Position numbers and translations under genes: made by a program
NCBI GenBank assembly: GCA_037447655.1
Contig: JBBHKE010003480.1
Location: 1 to 64,000, forward strand
Direction: 5' to 3'
DNA length: 64,000 nt
Source of the DNA: Zygnema cylindricum
Lineage: Eukaryota > Streptophyta > Zygnematophyceae > Zygnematales > Zygnemataceae
Shown here: piece by piece, positions 1 through 11,825 of the stretch
How the letters are laid out: each line of letters begins with the position of its first letter
How positions within the stretch are numbered: position 1 is the first letter of the stretch
The notes under the pieces: generated by a model
What the model saw: only the letters and a program-made list of their open reading frames with translations
Told to the model about the DNA's origin: nothing
Database searches by the model: none

Positions 1-5
1 GATTA

Positions 6-260
6 GCGTCGCAAATCTGACACGGTACTGTAGGAAGCTATTTATTTCGCAAATCAAAGGGAACGCGACAAAGCGTCGCAAATCTGACACAGTAGTACAC
101 TATTCATTTCGAAAATCTTAGGGAACGCGACAAAAGCGTCGCAAATCTGACACGGTAGTACACTATTCATTTCGCAAATCTTAGGGAACGCGACAAAAGC
201 GTCGCAAATCTAACACAATAGTACACTATTCATTTCGCAAATCTTAGGGAACGCGACAAA
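6..260. repeat. 63-bp tandem repeat, four units
   Basis: Four head-to-tail units begin at 6, 73, 136 and 199. Each starts GCGTCGCAAATCTGACAC and ends GGGAACGCGACAAA. The first unit is 67 bp and the most divergent; the others are 62-63 bp and nearly identical. The array may extend left of the window. There are no spacers, so it is a minisatellite and not a CRISPR array. Confidence 0.9.
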
Positions 261-1706
261 TTGTAATTATTGGCTCCGTCGTACATTGATTAATTTTGTA
301 CTTTTTCGGTTACGGGCGGGCACGGTTAGTCGCGAAAAATCAAGATTCGGTTAATTTTTTTATTCGTAAACGACGTTCGGTTAACGGTTAACAATTTTGG
401 AGCGTGACAAAACTCGGTCGGGCGTCGGTTACTCAGATTTTGAAAAAAAAAAACGGTCGGTTTCGGGTATGATTTTTTTTGACTTTTGCGACCTCTGCCA
501 CCAATGCACAGCACTACGAGTTTCAAATAAAATAGATGTAAAAATTGAGTAGTACGTTACTGTAGTCGTTTGGCCGTTGGCGGGACTTCAAGCGATACGC
601 TGTGGGTCAAAGAATTGAAAAAGTCGATCGTTTTCCAAATCGGAAAAATCGTACCGAATCGTTACAGTTTTTACAAAAAACGGGAACCCTTATCGAGACG
701 GAAAATCTAATTCGTCGATTTCAGGTGGATACGCGACAAATGTGTAAAGCCCCTCGAGTTCTGGTATCAACGACGGTCAATTCTTGCGTCAAACAGTTCG
801 TACAGAATCAGATTTCCCACTATGTACGAAAAGTAGTACATAATTTCTCTGCCAATGAGCGGAACTGTAGAAGGTGTCACATCTACGGCCAGCTGTAAGG
901 ATGTACGGCAAAAGATCTGTTCGTCGCTAAAGAAAAACAGAGACTGTTCGACTCTGTCGTATTGTACTCTCCCGTGTCCCAATGTACGGAATACAGGATG
1001 GGTGTACGGAAGGTCCTGAGAAACTTCCTCGACTTTCCTGATTACACGCACAAAAAACTGAAATAGCGTGTAGGAAATATCTGTAAAGACTGGTGTACGA
1101 AATGAGGTGTACGAAACGCGTAGAATACGGATTACGTGTAGGGTTTGCGTGACTTTCACGCAACTTCGAGTTATTCGGATCTTGGAGTGTGGGATTCGAT
1201 AATGTGCTTCCTTGGTGGACGGAGAATCCGTACAGTTTCCGTCGGTCTACAGCAGCTGCACCGACATTCTCCGTGAAATCCGTGGAGCATTCTTGACCGT
1301 ACCACCTGGCGCGCCAGCTCATTTGCGGATCTTTCAACGGCTGGAACCGACAACTAGAATCACGGGCAAGCAAAAAATATTCATTGTGCAAGTTAATAAT
1401 TATCATGAAATTATGAAGATGGGGGAAAAAAAAAAACTGTTTTCTTCCCGTTTTTTGTTTATCGGATTTTAGATAAATGACATGTCTTTTCCTGTTAACA
1501 CGTGTTAAAAAGTTTTATTATTCCCCATTGAGAGTCTGCTAGACGACAACGATGCTTGTTGTCGTTTATGGAGAAACGCACTATTTCATGTTGCTCTCCT
1601 TTTATATGACGTCGTTACAAGGTTATAACGGGAAACACAACGGCTACTTTCTTATAATAGAGTGGATATTTAATTATTTTCCAGTATACTCTCCTGTTCA
1701 TAAAAC
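261..1706. other. Unassigned sequence, no supported gene
   Basis: Only short open frames on both strands occur here, with no recognisable domain, no terminal repeats and no similarity to the elements elsewhere in the window. The tetranucleotide GTAC is frequent, as in most non-coding sequence of this window. Confidence 0.5.
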
Positions 1707-1708
1707 TA

Positions 1709-2325
1709 CACCGCGAATCGTAATTAGAGTAATGAAAAAATTAGAGTAAAAAAACCAAAAAAAACAATTAGAGTAATTGACGCTAATTTATGTGATAGAG
1801 CTTTTTCAACTATGAAGTTTACTCTAATTTATTTAGTTATTCTATATTGGGTTATGTCGGCGATAATTATGTGCGCGATAATTATGAACACTAAATTACG
1901 TAGACGTACAAAATGTGTCAGTCCGGTATAGAATTGACGTCATTATGACGCTAATAATATTTGTCGCATTCAATGTCAGTTAATGTTCACACTGACGACG
2001 ATGCTGTCGACGGACGAGAGTTATGCGAACGGCTTTTTTTCGATGTGATTGATTTTTTGTTTTGTGCGATTTCACGTGCGAGCGTGATTCTATTAAATCA
2101 TTATTTGTACCTTTTTACTTATAAAAGTACAAATTTGCACGGTCAGACGTCGTCCGTACTCCACACTATTTAAAAATAACCTATATTAGAATTTTTTACG
2201 CTAATTAAACCTCACCTAAATTAGAATAATTAAAAAATTAGAATCGATTACTCTATTTGATGTGATAGAGTCGAAATTTCGAGCGACCGAATTAGAGTAA
2301 TTTACTCTAATTACGATTCGCGGTG
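1709..2325. mobile_element. Mariner/Stowaway-like non-autonomous DNA transposon
   Basis: Perfect terminal inverted repeats of about 24 bp (CACCGCGAATCGTAATTAG... and its complement) bound a 617-bp AT-rich interior, and a TA dinucleotide flanks both ends (1707-1708 and 2326-2327). The motif ATTAGAGTAA recurs just inside both ends, and TGTGATAGAG occurs near each end in the same orientation. No transposase frame is present. TA target sites are known for the Tc1/mariner/Stowaway group. Shorter relatives lie at 61119-61337 and 61991-62216. Confidence 0.85.
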
Positions 2326-2327
2326 TA

Positions 2328-3070
2328 CTGTACTGAATTGTACTATACTGTACTGTAATGTACCGTATCATGGCTTTAGTGCTTTCAATTTTTAAGTTAT
2401 TTATTTAACGCTTATGCTCCATATATTCATAATTTCTGATTTTCTCCCATGAATAGATAAAATTTTATTGGATTATTCATTTAGCTGTTAACCGTACTGA
2501 AAATGATAATTTATACTGAAAAAAAAATAAAAAGAAACAGAGAGACACCTAAACAAAAAAAAAACTCCCGTTGCGATCTCTGTCGGTCGCAAACCCGCCA
2601 AGTCCTAAAAAGCCGACAAAAAAGCCGTACATACCGGCTGACTTGACTCATTCCAACCAATAATAATTTATCTTCGCACATCTAGAATCGCTAACAGCCA
2701 CTCCTTCCTGCCACGTATCACTATTCTCAACATACGGCAGTTACTTCGAAGCTTCAATCCGCCAAAAAAAAAAACCCTAAAAAATAAAAAAAACATTTCA
2801 CCCTCCGCTCATCAGAAACGCCCGCTTTCGTCTGACACAATTCCATCTATCCACTAAATTCCCGCCACGTGTAAAATTTCACTATTCACTAAAATCCTTA
2901 ACCGACGCAAACCAATTACATTGCCGAGCCTTTTGCCACGTCATCTAGTTCCGCCAGTTACGCCGTAATTACCGTTCGGCCGAACGGCCACAAAGTCACT
3001 CGCCGCCTCTTGTCGCGATACTAAAAAAAAAAATAATAATAATAAATATATAAAAATAAATAAAAAAAAG
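2328..3070. other. AT-rich upstream region of the candidate gene
   Basis: This stretch has no coding frame. It is rich in A-tracts and has a GTAC/TGTACT-rich start at about 2325-2375. Being next to the TATA-like box at 3074, it is the likely proximal promoter of the gene at 3447. No specific transcription-factor site can be defended by eye. Confidence 0.4.
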
Positions 3071-3073
3071 GCA

Positions 3074-3080
3074 TATAAAG
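3074..3080 (+). promoter_or_regulatory. TATA-box candidate
   Basis: TATAAAG lies in GC-poor sequence about 370 bp upstream of the chosen start codon at 3447. A transcript starting about 30 bp downstream would have a leader of some 340 nt, which includes the pyrimidine-rich tract. The motif is common by chance in AT-rich DNA, so the call rests mainly on position. Confidence 0.4.
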
Positions 3081-3224
3081 TGAAGACGAAGAAACGATTA
3101 AAAAAATCCGCCGACGGTCGTGAATCTCGAGGAGAGCCTATGGTTTTTAGGGATGTACGGATGTACGGTCAACAGTACAATTTCCCCGAGATCCAAGGGA
3201 ACTACGAGAGTTGACCGTTGACCT

Positions 3225-3446
3225 ATCCCCTCTCTTCCCTTCCCGTTTTAACGTTCGTCTCCCTCCCCTCCCTCCTCAGTTCCTTCCCTCTTCTCACTCT
3301 CTCTCCCTCTCTACCTTTCATCATTTTCCTCCCTTTTTGTTCCTCTCTCCCTCTCTCTCTCCTTCTCTCTCTCCCTCTCTGGTTTCACTTTTTCTTCCCT
3401 CTCCCGTCTCTCTCCCTCCTCTCCCTCCTCCCTCTCCTTGCCTCAA
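3225..3446 (+). repeat. CT-rich leader tract
   Basis: An almost pure pyrimidine stretch (CTCTCC, TTCCCT and similar) runs from about 3225 into the coding region to about 3600. CT microsatellites in 5' leaders are common in plants. The gene's frame has a stop at 3249-3251 and no ATG before 3447, so this part is taken as untranslated. Confidence 0.55.
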
Positions 3447-6400
3447 ATGGCCTCCCGAGCTCCTCCCTCCTCCCCTTCCTCTCCCTCTCCTTCCTCTCAC
3501 TCCTCTCGGTCTCTCTCCCCTTCCTCCTCCAAACACTCTCTCCGCTCTCGCCGTCCCTCCCTCTCCCCCCTCCTCTCCCTCCCCGGCCCTCTCTCCCCCG
3601 CCCGGAGATCCCTCGAAAGAGAAATGCTTTTGGAAGCTTCCGCGAAACTGGGAAATCCGTACATTCCACATTCCGCGAAATTTCCCGCCAATTTCCAAAA
3701 ATCCCAAAGCTGCCACGTGGTGTTCGCCGATTTGTCGACGGGAGAGGGGGGGAAGGGAGGGAAGGAGGGAGGGAAGGAGGGAGAGAGAGGAGGGGAGGTG
3801 GGAGAGAGAGAAGGTGGGGAGGGAGAGGGAGGGAAGGAAGGAAATTGGGTCCTGGGAAGCTGGTCTCCTAGAAATCTGACTCCCAGAGGGGGGTCGAGAG
3901 AGGACAAAGGACCTGTACGGTACACTATAAGAGAAAATTATGTGGGTCACTACAGTCCAAAAAAGTCAACCAATGGTGGTTCTAATAAACCTCGTTTGGC
4001 TCTTGACATTCCTCAAAGTAATTTGTCGTTTAGTCCTTCTCAGAAAAAAAAATGTCCTCCTCCTCCTCCTGGTCCTCTCTCTTCTTCTCCCTCTTCGAAA
4101 TTTGGGCCAATGAAAGAAAATTTTGAAAATTATAATTTTTCTCCGAGAAAAAGAAGATTTTCTTCGGTTTGGGTACTTAAAGGGGTATTACAAAGTCCGG
4201 AAATTCCTAAAAACGGTTCGAATTGGGGAAATTCGAGTCCTTCAAATTCGTCAAATTCGTCAAACAAGAGTTTTGAGTTTCCTAGCACGAGTGTAACTTC
4301 TCCCCCTTTTGTCTTTTTCCCCGGATCCAATTCTCCAAACTCCATATTTCCGCCTTCAAATCTCTCTCTCTCCTCGCCTTCATTCTCTCTCTCCCCTTTC
4401 TCTTCTTCCCTTCCAAGTTCTCCTCCTGTCTCTGCCTCTCCCTCTCCTCTCAATCCCTCCTCCCCCAACCTTTTTAAATCATACTCATTTCCATCCTCCA
4501 AAACTCTGTCTCCTGAAGAAAAATTCCAAAAAAACAATTCACCCAAAAATTCCTCCCCTCAGAAATACTCTTCTCCAAAAACTTTTTCCCCGAAAATTTC
4601 TTCCCCGAAAACTTTTTCCCCGAAAATATCTTCCCCAAAAACGTTTTCCCCAAACAAAACAAACTCTTCCAAAACTCCCTTTTCCCCTAACAAATCCTCT
4701 CCCAGGAAATTTTCTCCGCGAATCCGAAGCCCTCAGTTTCCTCCTCCGTTAAAACCGATTAAAGTTCCCCCACCGGACGAAGGCTTAACTTATATTTTTT
4801 ACGAAGACGATACTCGAATTGTTTCAAAATCTGAATTAAACTGTTTGATTGGTCCTCCAAAAAACTCCAATTCTGTTTCTGAAACCTTTTTCCCGGTCTC
4901 GGAAAACTCATTTTCTCTCTCGAAAAACCCGAAAATTGGTCATCTTTTTGAAACTTTCGACGAAAAAGGTATTCTTTTTGCGACCGGCGGACCTCCGAGA
5001 TCAAAATCGAGACTCAAAAATTTGAGTTTCGAAACAGAGGAAAACGACAAAAACGGAAAAACCGAAACGAATGAGAGAAAGGAAAGGAATGAAAAAGAAG
5101 TACAACCAAATTCTGCGTTTTTTAGAATGAGAGATCGATTCGAGTCGGGACCCAAAAAAAGTGGAAATCAAGAAAACGAAAACCTTTTTCAAATAATTTC
5201 GACCAATCAAGTGTCTCCAAGTAGTCCAGATTCTTCACCCACTTGGGGAGTAAGTCGTATAAAAATCAACCAGTCAAGGAAAACCTCTCCTCCTCCAACA
5301 TCTCCTTCTACATCCTCTCCTCCTTTACCCTCTCCCCCGTCCTCTGTATCTCCTGTACTTCAATCTTCTCCCAGTCCATCCTCCCCTTCTCCACTCTCCC
5401 CTCCCCCAATCTCCTCTCTCCCTCACTCTCCCTCTCCTTCTCCTGCTTCCTCCCCTTCTCCAAAAACTTATGCTGAAAAATTGCTCTCTACCCCTTTTTC
5501 TCGAAATCCCCTTTTAAGCAGCGAAAACCGAGTTATTTTATCTCAAAGGGCTCCTCCTCCTACCCCCATTTTCGCCACTGCTCCCTCAGGTCTGGATGTG
5601 ACAGATGTCACAAACCTTGTGGCGATTTTGAGAGATGGGAAAGTTTTCGAGAATCGGAAATTGTTTAATTTAACGGAATTTGAAGAAATTTCGAACGAAA
5701 TGGAGATGGTTTCCGTATTAGATTCGGAATCTATGGAACAGAACGGAATCGGAAACAGAATCGGAGACGGAGACGGAAACGAGAACGGAAACGAAGATGG
5801 AAATGAAAACGGAATCAGAAACAGGAACGGGAGTGGAAATGGAAACAGAAACGGCAACGACAGAAATGGAAATGAACATGGAATTGAATATGTGAATGGA
5901 AATGCGAGAGGAAATGAGAAAGGAGGTTGGGATGGAAAGGACGAGGAAATTGGAAGTGAAAATGGAAAGGGAAAGGGAAACGAGGGAGACACCGGTATCA
6001 AAAAATTGAGGAATTTGGTCGGTGGAGATAATTTGGAGAAAAATTTGGAGGAAATTTTGAAAACAGGAGATTTAAGAACTGGTTTACAGGTAAAAGATCT
6101 GAAAGTTATTTTTGTTCTGAATTGATTTTATTTTATTTGTTTCAACTCGATTTGACAAAATTTTATTTTATTCATTTGTATGTGTATGTTTTTTTTCTTA
6201 TGATATTTTAAAGTCGATTTATTGCTTACGATATTTTTTGGGGAGGTTTTTTAATTGGTTTTATCAAAGATTTTTAGGATTCTGGAAGAATCTTTGAAAC
6301 TGTTTTCAAAATCCTCCTTTTCTTTTTTTTTTCTCTGTCATGTGTTATGCAATTTCTATAAAACACACTTTTTTTTCCTAGTTCCTTCCTTTTTGTGCTT

Positions 6401-6464
6401 TTCTAGTCTATATTTTATTTGTTTGCTTATATTTTTTTTTTTTTCTCAATCGCAGGAGCAATGA
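3447..6464 (+). CDS. Ser/Pro-rich protein of unknown function, two exons
   Basis: I do not recognise this protein. Exon 1 runs 3447-6089 (881 codons). The first ATG after an in-frame stop at 3249 was chosen; a TTG at 3438 is unlikely to start translation in a plant. A GT donor at 6090 and a pyrimidine-rich CAG acceptor ending at 6455 join it to GAG-CAA-TGA, giving 883 residues. In order it shows a Ser/Pro-rich N-terminus; a Gly/Glu/Lys-rich block near residues 95-135; Ser-Pro-Lys repeats (SSPKTFSPK type) near 370-415; a less biased segment near 440-560 (YIFYEDDTRIV); a second Ser/Pro block near 610-680; a compact stretch near 715-755 (DVTNLVAILRDGKVFENRKL); and an Asn/Gly/Glu repeat near 765-835. 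It is probably largely disordered and could be a phosphoprotein scaffold, which is inference. Without the splice the frame ends 11 codons later at 6125. Confidence 0.6.
5741..5930 (+). repeat. Coding GGAAAC/GAGAAC-type repeat
   Basis: Degenerate 6-bp units (GGAAAC, GAGAAC, GGAATC) encode alternating Asn-Gly, Glu-Asn and Arg-Asn pairs in the C-terminal part of the unknown protein. The frame stays open throughout, and the repeat length is expected to vary between individuals. Confidence 0.7.
6090..6455 (+). other. Predicted terminal intron
   Basis: A donor ACAG|GTAAAAG at 6090 and an acceptor TCGCAG|GAG at 6455, preceded by a long T-rich tract, bound a 366-bp T-rich segment. This fits plant U2 introns. 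Splicing leaves only two sense codons and a stop in the last exon. RNA evidence would be needed for certainty. Confidence 0.6.
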
Positions 6465-7947
<1,483 letters not shown>

Positions 7948-7950
7948 TTA

Positions 7951-8719
7951 GGGTGTGTCTCCATGTACTTGTAACTTAGAGGAATTACTTTGTTTTTTAG
8001 CGCAGATCCGGCGGACCCGGATTTCAAGTGTCTCTATGTGTAAAACCGAAATTGTTACTTAAGGGTGTGACGGTTGTATACGCTGACAATGCCCGTGACG
8101 GCTGTCACCGTCTACAATCTGTGATGACACACGTTATTTTCCGTAACTGCTTGTGACGTCGCGTGACTTTTCATGACATTGTACACCTACCGCCCTCCAG
8201 CCTGTGCCGTTTGACGGTTGAAGGAGATACGCTTTGCCTTTGCGTCTATTGTCGAGTAGACGTGAAATGGCATCGGAACCTTGAGACCCCTGCAAAAAAA
8301 AAATCCGTACCGGATGGAAACAGACAAAACAAAACAAACTGTGTACTTCTCTTTGTCGTATTAAATAAAAACGGACAAAACATAGCGAATCGTGTACATT
8401 TCCACGTCGCTTGAAATTGTTTGGAAATTTACGGCACGTGCGAATATATGTTCCTATTTGTTTATAAAAAATCCCTAATCTTAAAACACATCGCGCACGT
8501 GTTTTAAACATAAGGTTGAAGATGACGTTTTTTGTCGTCGAAGTGGGTCGAAAAACACAAGACGACAGATTTTCGTACATCCTAAGATCGAGGATGACGC
8601 AAATTGTACTCTACAAATTTGCTATTTCTTCGTACGGTCGGAACTTAGGCAGTACGGCGCTAAGTTTTAGAGGAAAACGACAGAAAAAAACCCTTACTTA
8701 GATACATGGAGACACACCC
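7951..8719 (+). mobile_element. HL1a, non-autonomous PIF/Harbinger-like element
   Basis: Terminal inverted repeats GGGTGTGTCTCCATGTA are matched at both ends, and the trinucleotide TTA flanks the element (7948-7950 and 8720-8722). Length is 769 bp with no transposase frame. A TTA duplication and GGG-starting ends fit the PIF/Harbinger superfamily. A palindrome (TTAAAACAC / GTGTTTTAA, 8481-8507) is centred 225 bp from the right end. A ggcATCGGAACCTTGAGACC segment is the empty-site equivalent of the hAT insertion in HL1c. Confidence 0.88.
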
Positions 8720-8722
8720 TTA

Positions 8723-9695
8723 GGCCGTATACTTGTGTACTTGTAACTTAGCGAACTTATTTTGTTATTTTAGCAAAGATTCTCCGTACGCGGTTTCGAG
8801 TGTCCCAATGCCTAAGAACGATATAGTTACTTACGTCTGTGACGATTGTATACGTCGACGATACTGTCTAGCGGTTGTCAGCGTCTACAATGTGTTATTG
8901 CACCTTACTTTTGAAAATTGCTTGTGATCTCGCATGTCTTTGCTTGACATTGTATAAGTCCAACCTTCGAACCCTATGGTGATGTTGTCCATGGTTATTG
9001 TCAATGGATGTTGTACATGATTGAAGAAATGTCGCTTCTTTCGCCTTTCCAAAACGGTCGTCTCTTCCGCAATTTTCACGAGAATTGAATCTCTACTCTA
9101 CCTCCCCTCCCCATAACTTTGAAAAAGGAAACAAACATTTGTAGGATTCTCAATGTGATAAGATTGTTGAGGAGGGAACTCCCCCGCCAATTTCGCTTTG
9201 ACATTCACAAGGTTTCCTCATAGCGAAATAATGAAAGAATGAATGCGAGGGAAAGTGAGAGAGGCGGTGAGTGCATGTTGGAGTGGCGTCCTCACAGGTT
9301 TCTCACCTCTTCGTGAAAAGGCATTTGAATCTTTAGACCCCTACAAAAAAAAACGTAATGAACGCAAACAGACATAACAAACCAAATCGTGTATTTTTGT
9401 ACAATGTACTGGAAGCAAACGGACAAAACATAACGAATCGTGTACTTCTACTCGTCATCTGAAAATTTTGAAAACCTTATTTTCCTATTTGTGGAGCGGT
9501 GATACTTTAACTTAAAACACATTATATTTGTTTTAAGATAGAGCTTGAAGATGACGTTTCTTGACGTGGCTGTCGGTCGAAAAACGCAAAACGACAACAG
9601 GTAGTACATTATACATTTGTCAATGACGCAAATTGTACTACTACTGTACTTTTTTCACTTTCTTCATACTGTTGTAACTTTAAGCGGTGCAGCGT
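8723..9695 (+). mobile_element. HL1b, second copy of the HL1 group, right end lost
   Basis: It starts directly after the TTA at the right end of HL1a and shares the same succession of segments as HL1a (TACTTGTAACTTAG at the left, GACCCCTACAAAAA in the middle, GATGACG near the right). The left terminal repeat is degenerate. The right end is truncated where HL2a begins. A palindrome CTTAAAACA / TGTTTTAAG lies at 9511-9537. Confidence 0.75.
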
Positions 9696-9698
9696 TAA

Positions 9699-10653
9699 GG
9701 GTACTTTTGCATGTGCTAAAGTTACAGTTATTTTATGTCATTTTCCTCCATAACTTAAAAAAACGAGAAAATCCGCGGTCGTACCAAAAAAATGAAATTG
9801 ACACCGTACAAGTTGCGTTACCTTACAACTTCAAATGTAATGCAATTTGTCGTCTAGCGCGAAGCAATTTGTCTTCTAGCCCATTTCGACCCAATTTCGC
9901 GTCCTTCCAGCTCATCTTCAAAGTTTATATAAAATCACCTCGCGAGGTGATTTTAAATAAAGTTCCATGAGGTAAACGAATAGGCAGATGCTGTAGCACG
10001 TGCCGGAAGTTTTTACAATTTTTGAGCGCGGAGTACCAAAAAAAAAAACCCACCGCACGTTTCCGGCCTGTGCGTGACTTTTTTCCCTGCGTTTTTTTCC
10101 GTATAGGGGTCGTGGAGGGGATTTCGACCAACGAACGCCATTTAGCAAAAGCGAAGTCCGTGAAAACGCCTCTCTCTCTCTCTCTCTCCCTCTCCCACTA
10201 ACGCGTTTATCTCACAATTCTTGCAATGAAAAAAAAGCAAGAATGGTATCAAATGAAAGATCTATAAAAAAAAAGTATTTTAGCTGTTTTAGCTTATTTT
10301 GGTGGCAAGTAGAGTGAGAACGGACGAAAAAACAAAATCGGGAAATCGTGGCGGAATATTTTGAAAATTGTGACGTCGACGCTATCATAAGTACGCGTGA
10401 CGTCAAAATGTCACAAACCCTAAATTTCTATAATGTCACAAGTAGTTAGACGTCTACAACCGTCTCTACTTTGTAAACGTCATCAATTGTCGCGAGTTTT
10501 GTACGCGTCTACAATCGTCACAAATTACACCCACGTCTACATCCGTCACAATCTAAAGTTACGATTTCATTTCTTTACATATGAATGCTCTGAAAGTTGT
10601 ACGGAGAATCTTCGCTAAAAAACAAAGTAACAAGACTAAGTTTCGGTTACATG
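9699..10653 (-). mobile_element. HL2a, PIF/Harbinger-like element, one end decayed
   Basis: The left end GGGTACTTTTGCATGTG follows a TAA at 9696-9698. Similarity to HL2b and HL2c runs through the whole element to about 10653, where the far terminal repeat is lost. A perfect 24-bp palindrome (AAAATCACCTCG / CGAGGTGATTTT, 9931-9954) is centred 244 bp from the intact end, exactly as in its relatives. The minus orientation is assigned so that the palindrome-bearing end counts as the right end. No coding capacity. Confidence 0.75.
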
Positions 10654-10922
10654 GCACATGGGGACACGGACTTGGTACATGATTTCTCCAGTATAATACG
10701 TATTTAGTATGAAAAATTACATGTAGATTTTTGAATTTTGACCTACCTATTGTACGTTTACACATTGGCCGATATATTCTATGAACATTGCGATATTGAT
10801 TCGGCCATCGGCGCTCTGGCTAAGCGGTTCTCCATATATCGATTATCAGTTACCCAAAATTAGGTTCATATCGAATATTGGCAAGGGGCTTTTGATACAC
10901 AACGCTACAAATATGACACTAA

Positions 10923-11745
10923 GGCTTGTTCTCCATTAGGCGGTCCCAGTAAACATGCGGATACGTGCATTTCTAGTGTTTACTGACACGGCCTTCCATT
11001 ATGTCGTGCTAGTAAACATCGTTTCTCAATTATGATTGGCACCACATAGGCTAATTTTCAGATTCTTAAAATGTAGAAATAGTCTTCAAGCTGAAAATCT
11101 GTACATAATATTTGTACGGGCGGAGGTAGTTTATGATTTGTACGAAAATTTTGCAACTAAATTTCGAAACGAAATGTCAAAAAGGCACCGCAAACTTTCT
11201 AATGTCAGCGAATGTCACAAGGAGCGTGCGAAGATATTTTGGTCGACCTTCATACACCGTAGCGGAAGGCACATGGCATGTACGACGTGTTTGATTCTCA
11301 TTGCCTGTTCGTGGTGGATTTTTCTTTTACTTTTCACGTGTACTAATGGTACGCGATGTCACAAAGAGCGTGCGAAGATATTTCGGTCGACCTTCATACA
11401 CCGTGGCGGAAGGCACATGGCATGTACGACGTGTTCGATTCTCATTGCATGTTCGTGGTGGATTTTTCTTTTAAGTTTCACGTATACCAATGGTACGCGA
11501 CCAGTCTGAAGAAACTCTCCTCGCCGAGGAGAGTCTCTTCAAACTGGACGATGTGCGTGATTGCTTCGCGAATCTAAAAAAGTGAAAAATCCAACGGTCG
11601 ATACTTAGGCCTATAATATTGGAGCCATCCAGTATACATGTTTCGTCATGTTTCGTCAGACAAAAAAATAAAATGGTACAAATCTGTACGAAATCGTACG
11701 GCATCCAGTAAACAACCACACTTTTCCACTAATGGAAGTTCACCC
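10923..11745 (+). mobile_element. HL4a, PIF/Harbinger-like element
   Basis: Ends are GGCTTGTTCTCCATTAGGCG (left) and CCACTAATGGAAGTTCACCC (right), flanked by TAA at 10920-10922 and 11746-11748. It is 823 bp without a transposase. It holds a 144-bp internal tandem duplication (11212-11499) and a long near-perfect hairpin at 11501-11547 (core ACTCTCCTCG / CGAGGAGAGT) centred 221 bp from the right end. The interior matches HL4c. Confidence 0.82.
11212..11499. repeat. 144-bp tandem duplication inside HL4a
   Basis: Two units start at 11212 and 11356 (ATGTCACAA(G/A)GAGCGTGCG) and differ at only a few positions. Confidence 0.9.
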
Positions 11746-11825
11746 TAATTGTTCGTTTACACCAATTGTTATTCTACCCCAATAGCGATTCACATGTAAC
11801 TTCGCACTGTATTCCCGTCATTTAA

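Noticed and set aside
6-260. Regular repeats resembling a CRISPR array
   Set aside because: Units are contiguous with no unique spacers, and the genome is eukaryotic.
3211-3879. Overlapping Ser/Pro/Leu-rich frames of 217-222 codons and antisense frames
   Set aside because: They are shadows of the pyrimidine- and purine-rich tracts. Only the frame starting at 3447 extends far beyond the low-complexity DNA.
5543-6001. 152-codon minus-strand frame rich in Phe/Pro/Ser
   Set aside because: Antisense of the Asn/Gly/Glu repeat in the unknown gene.
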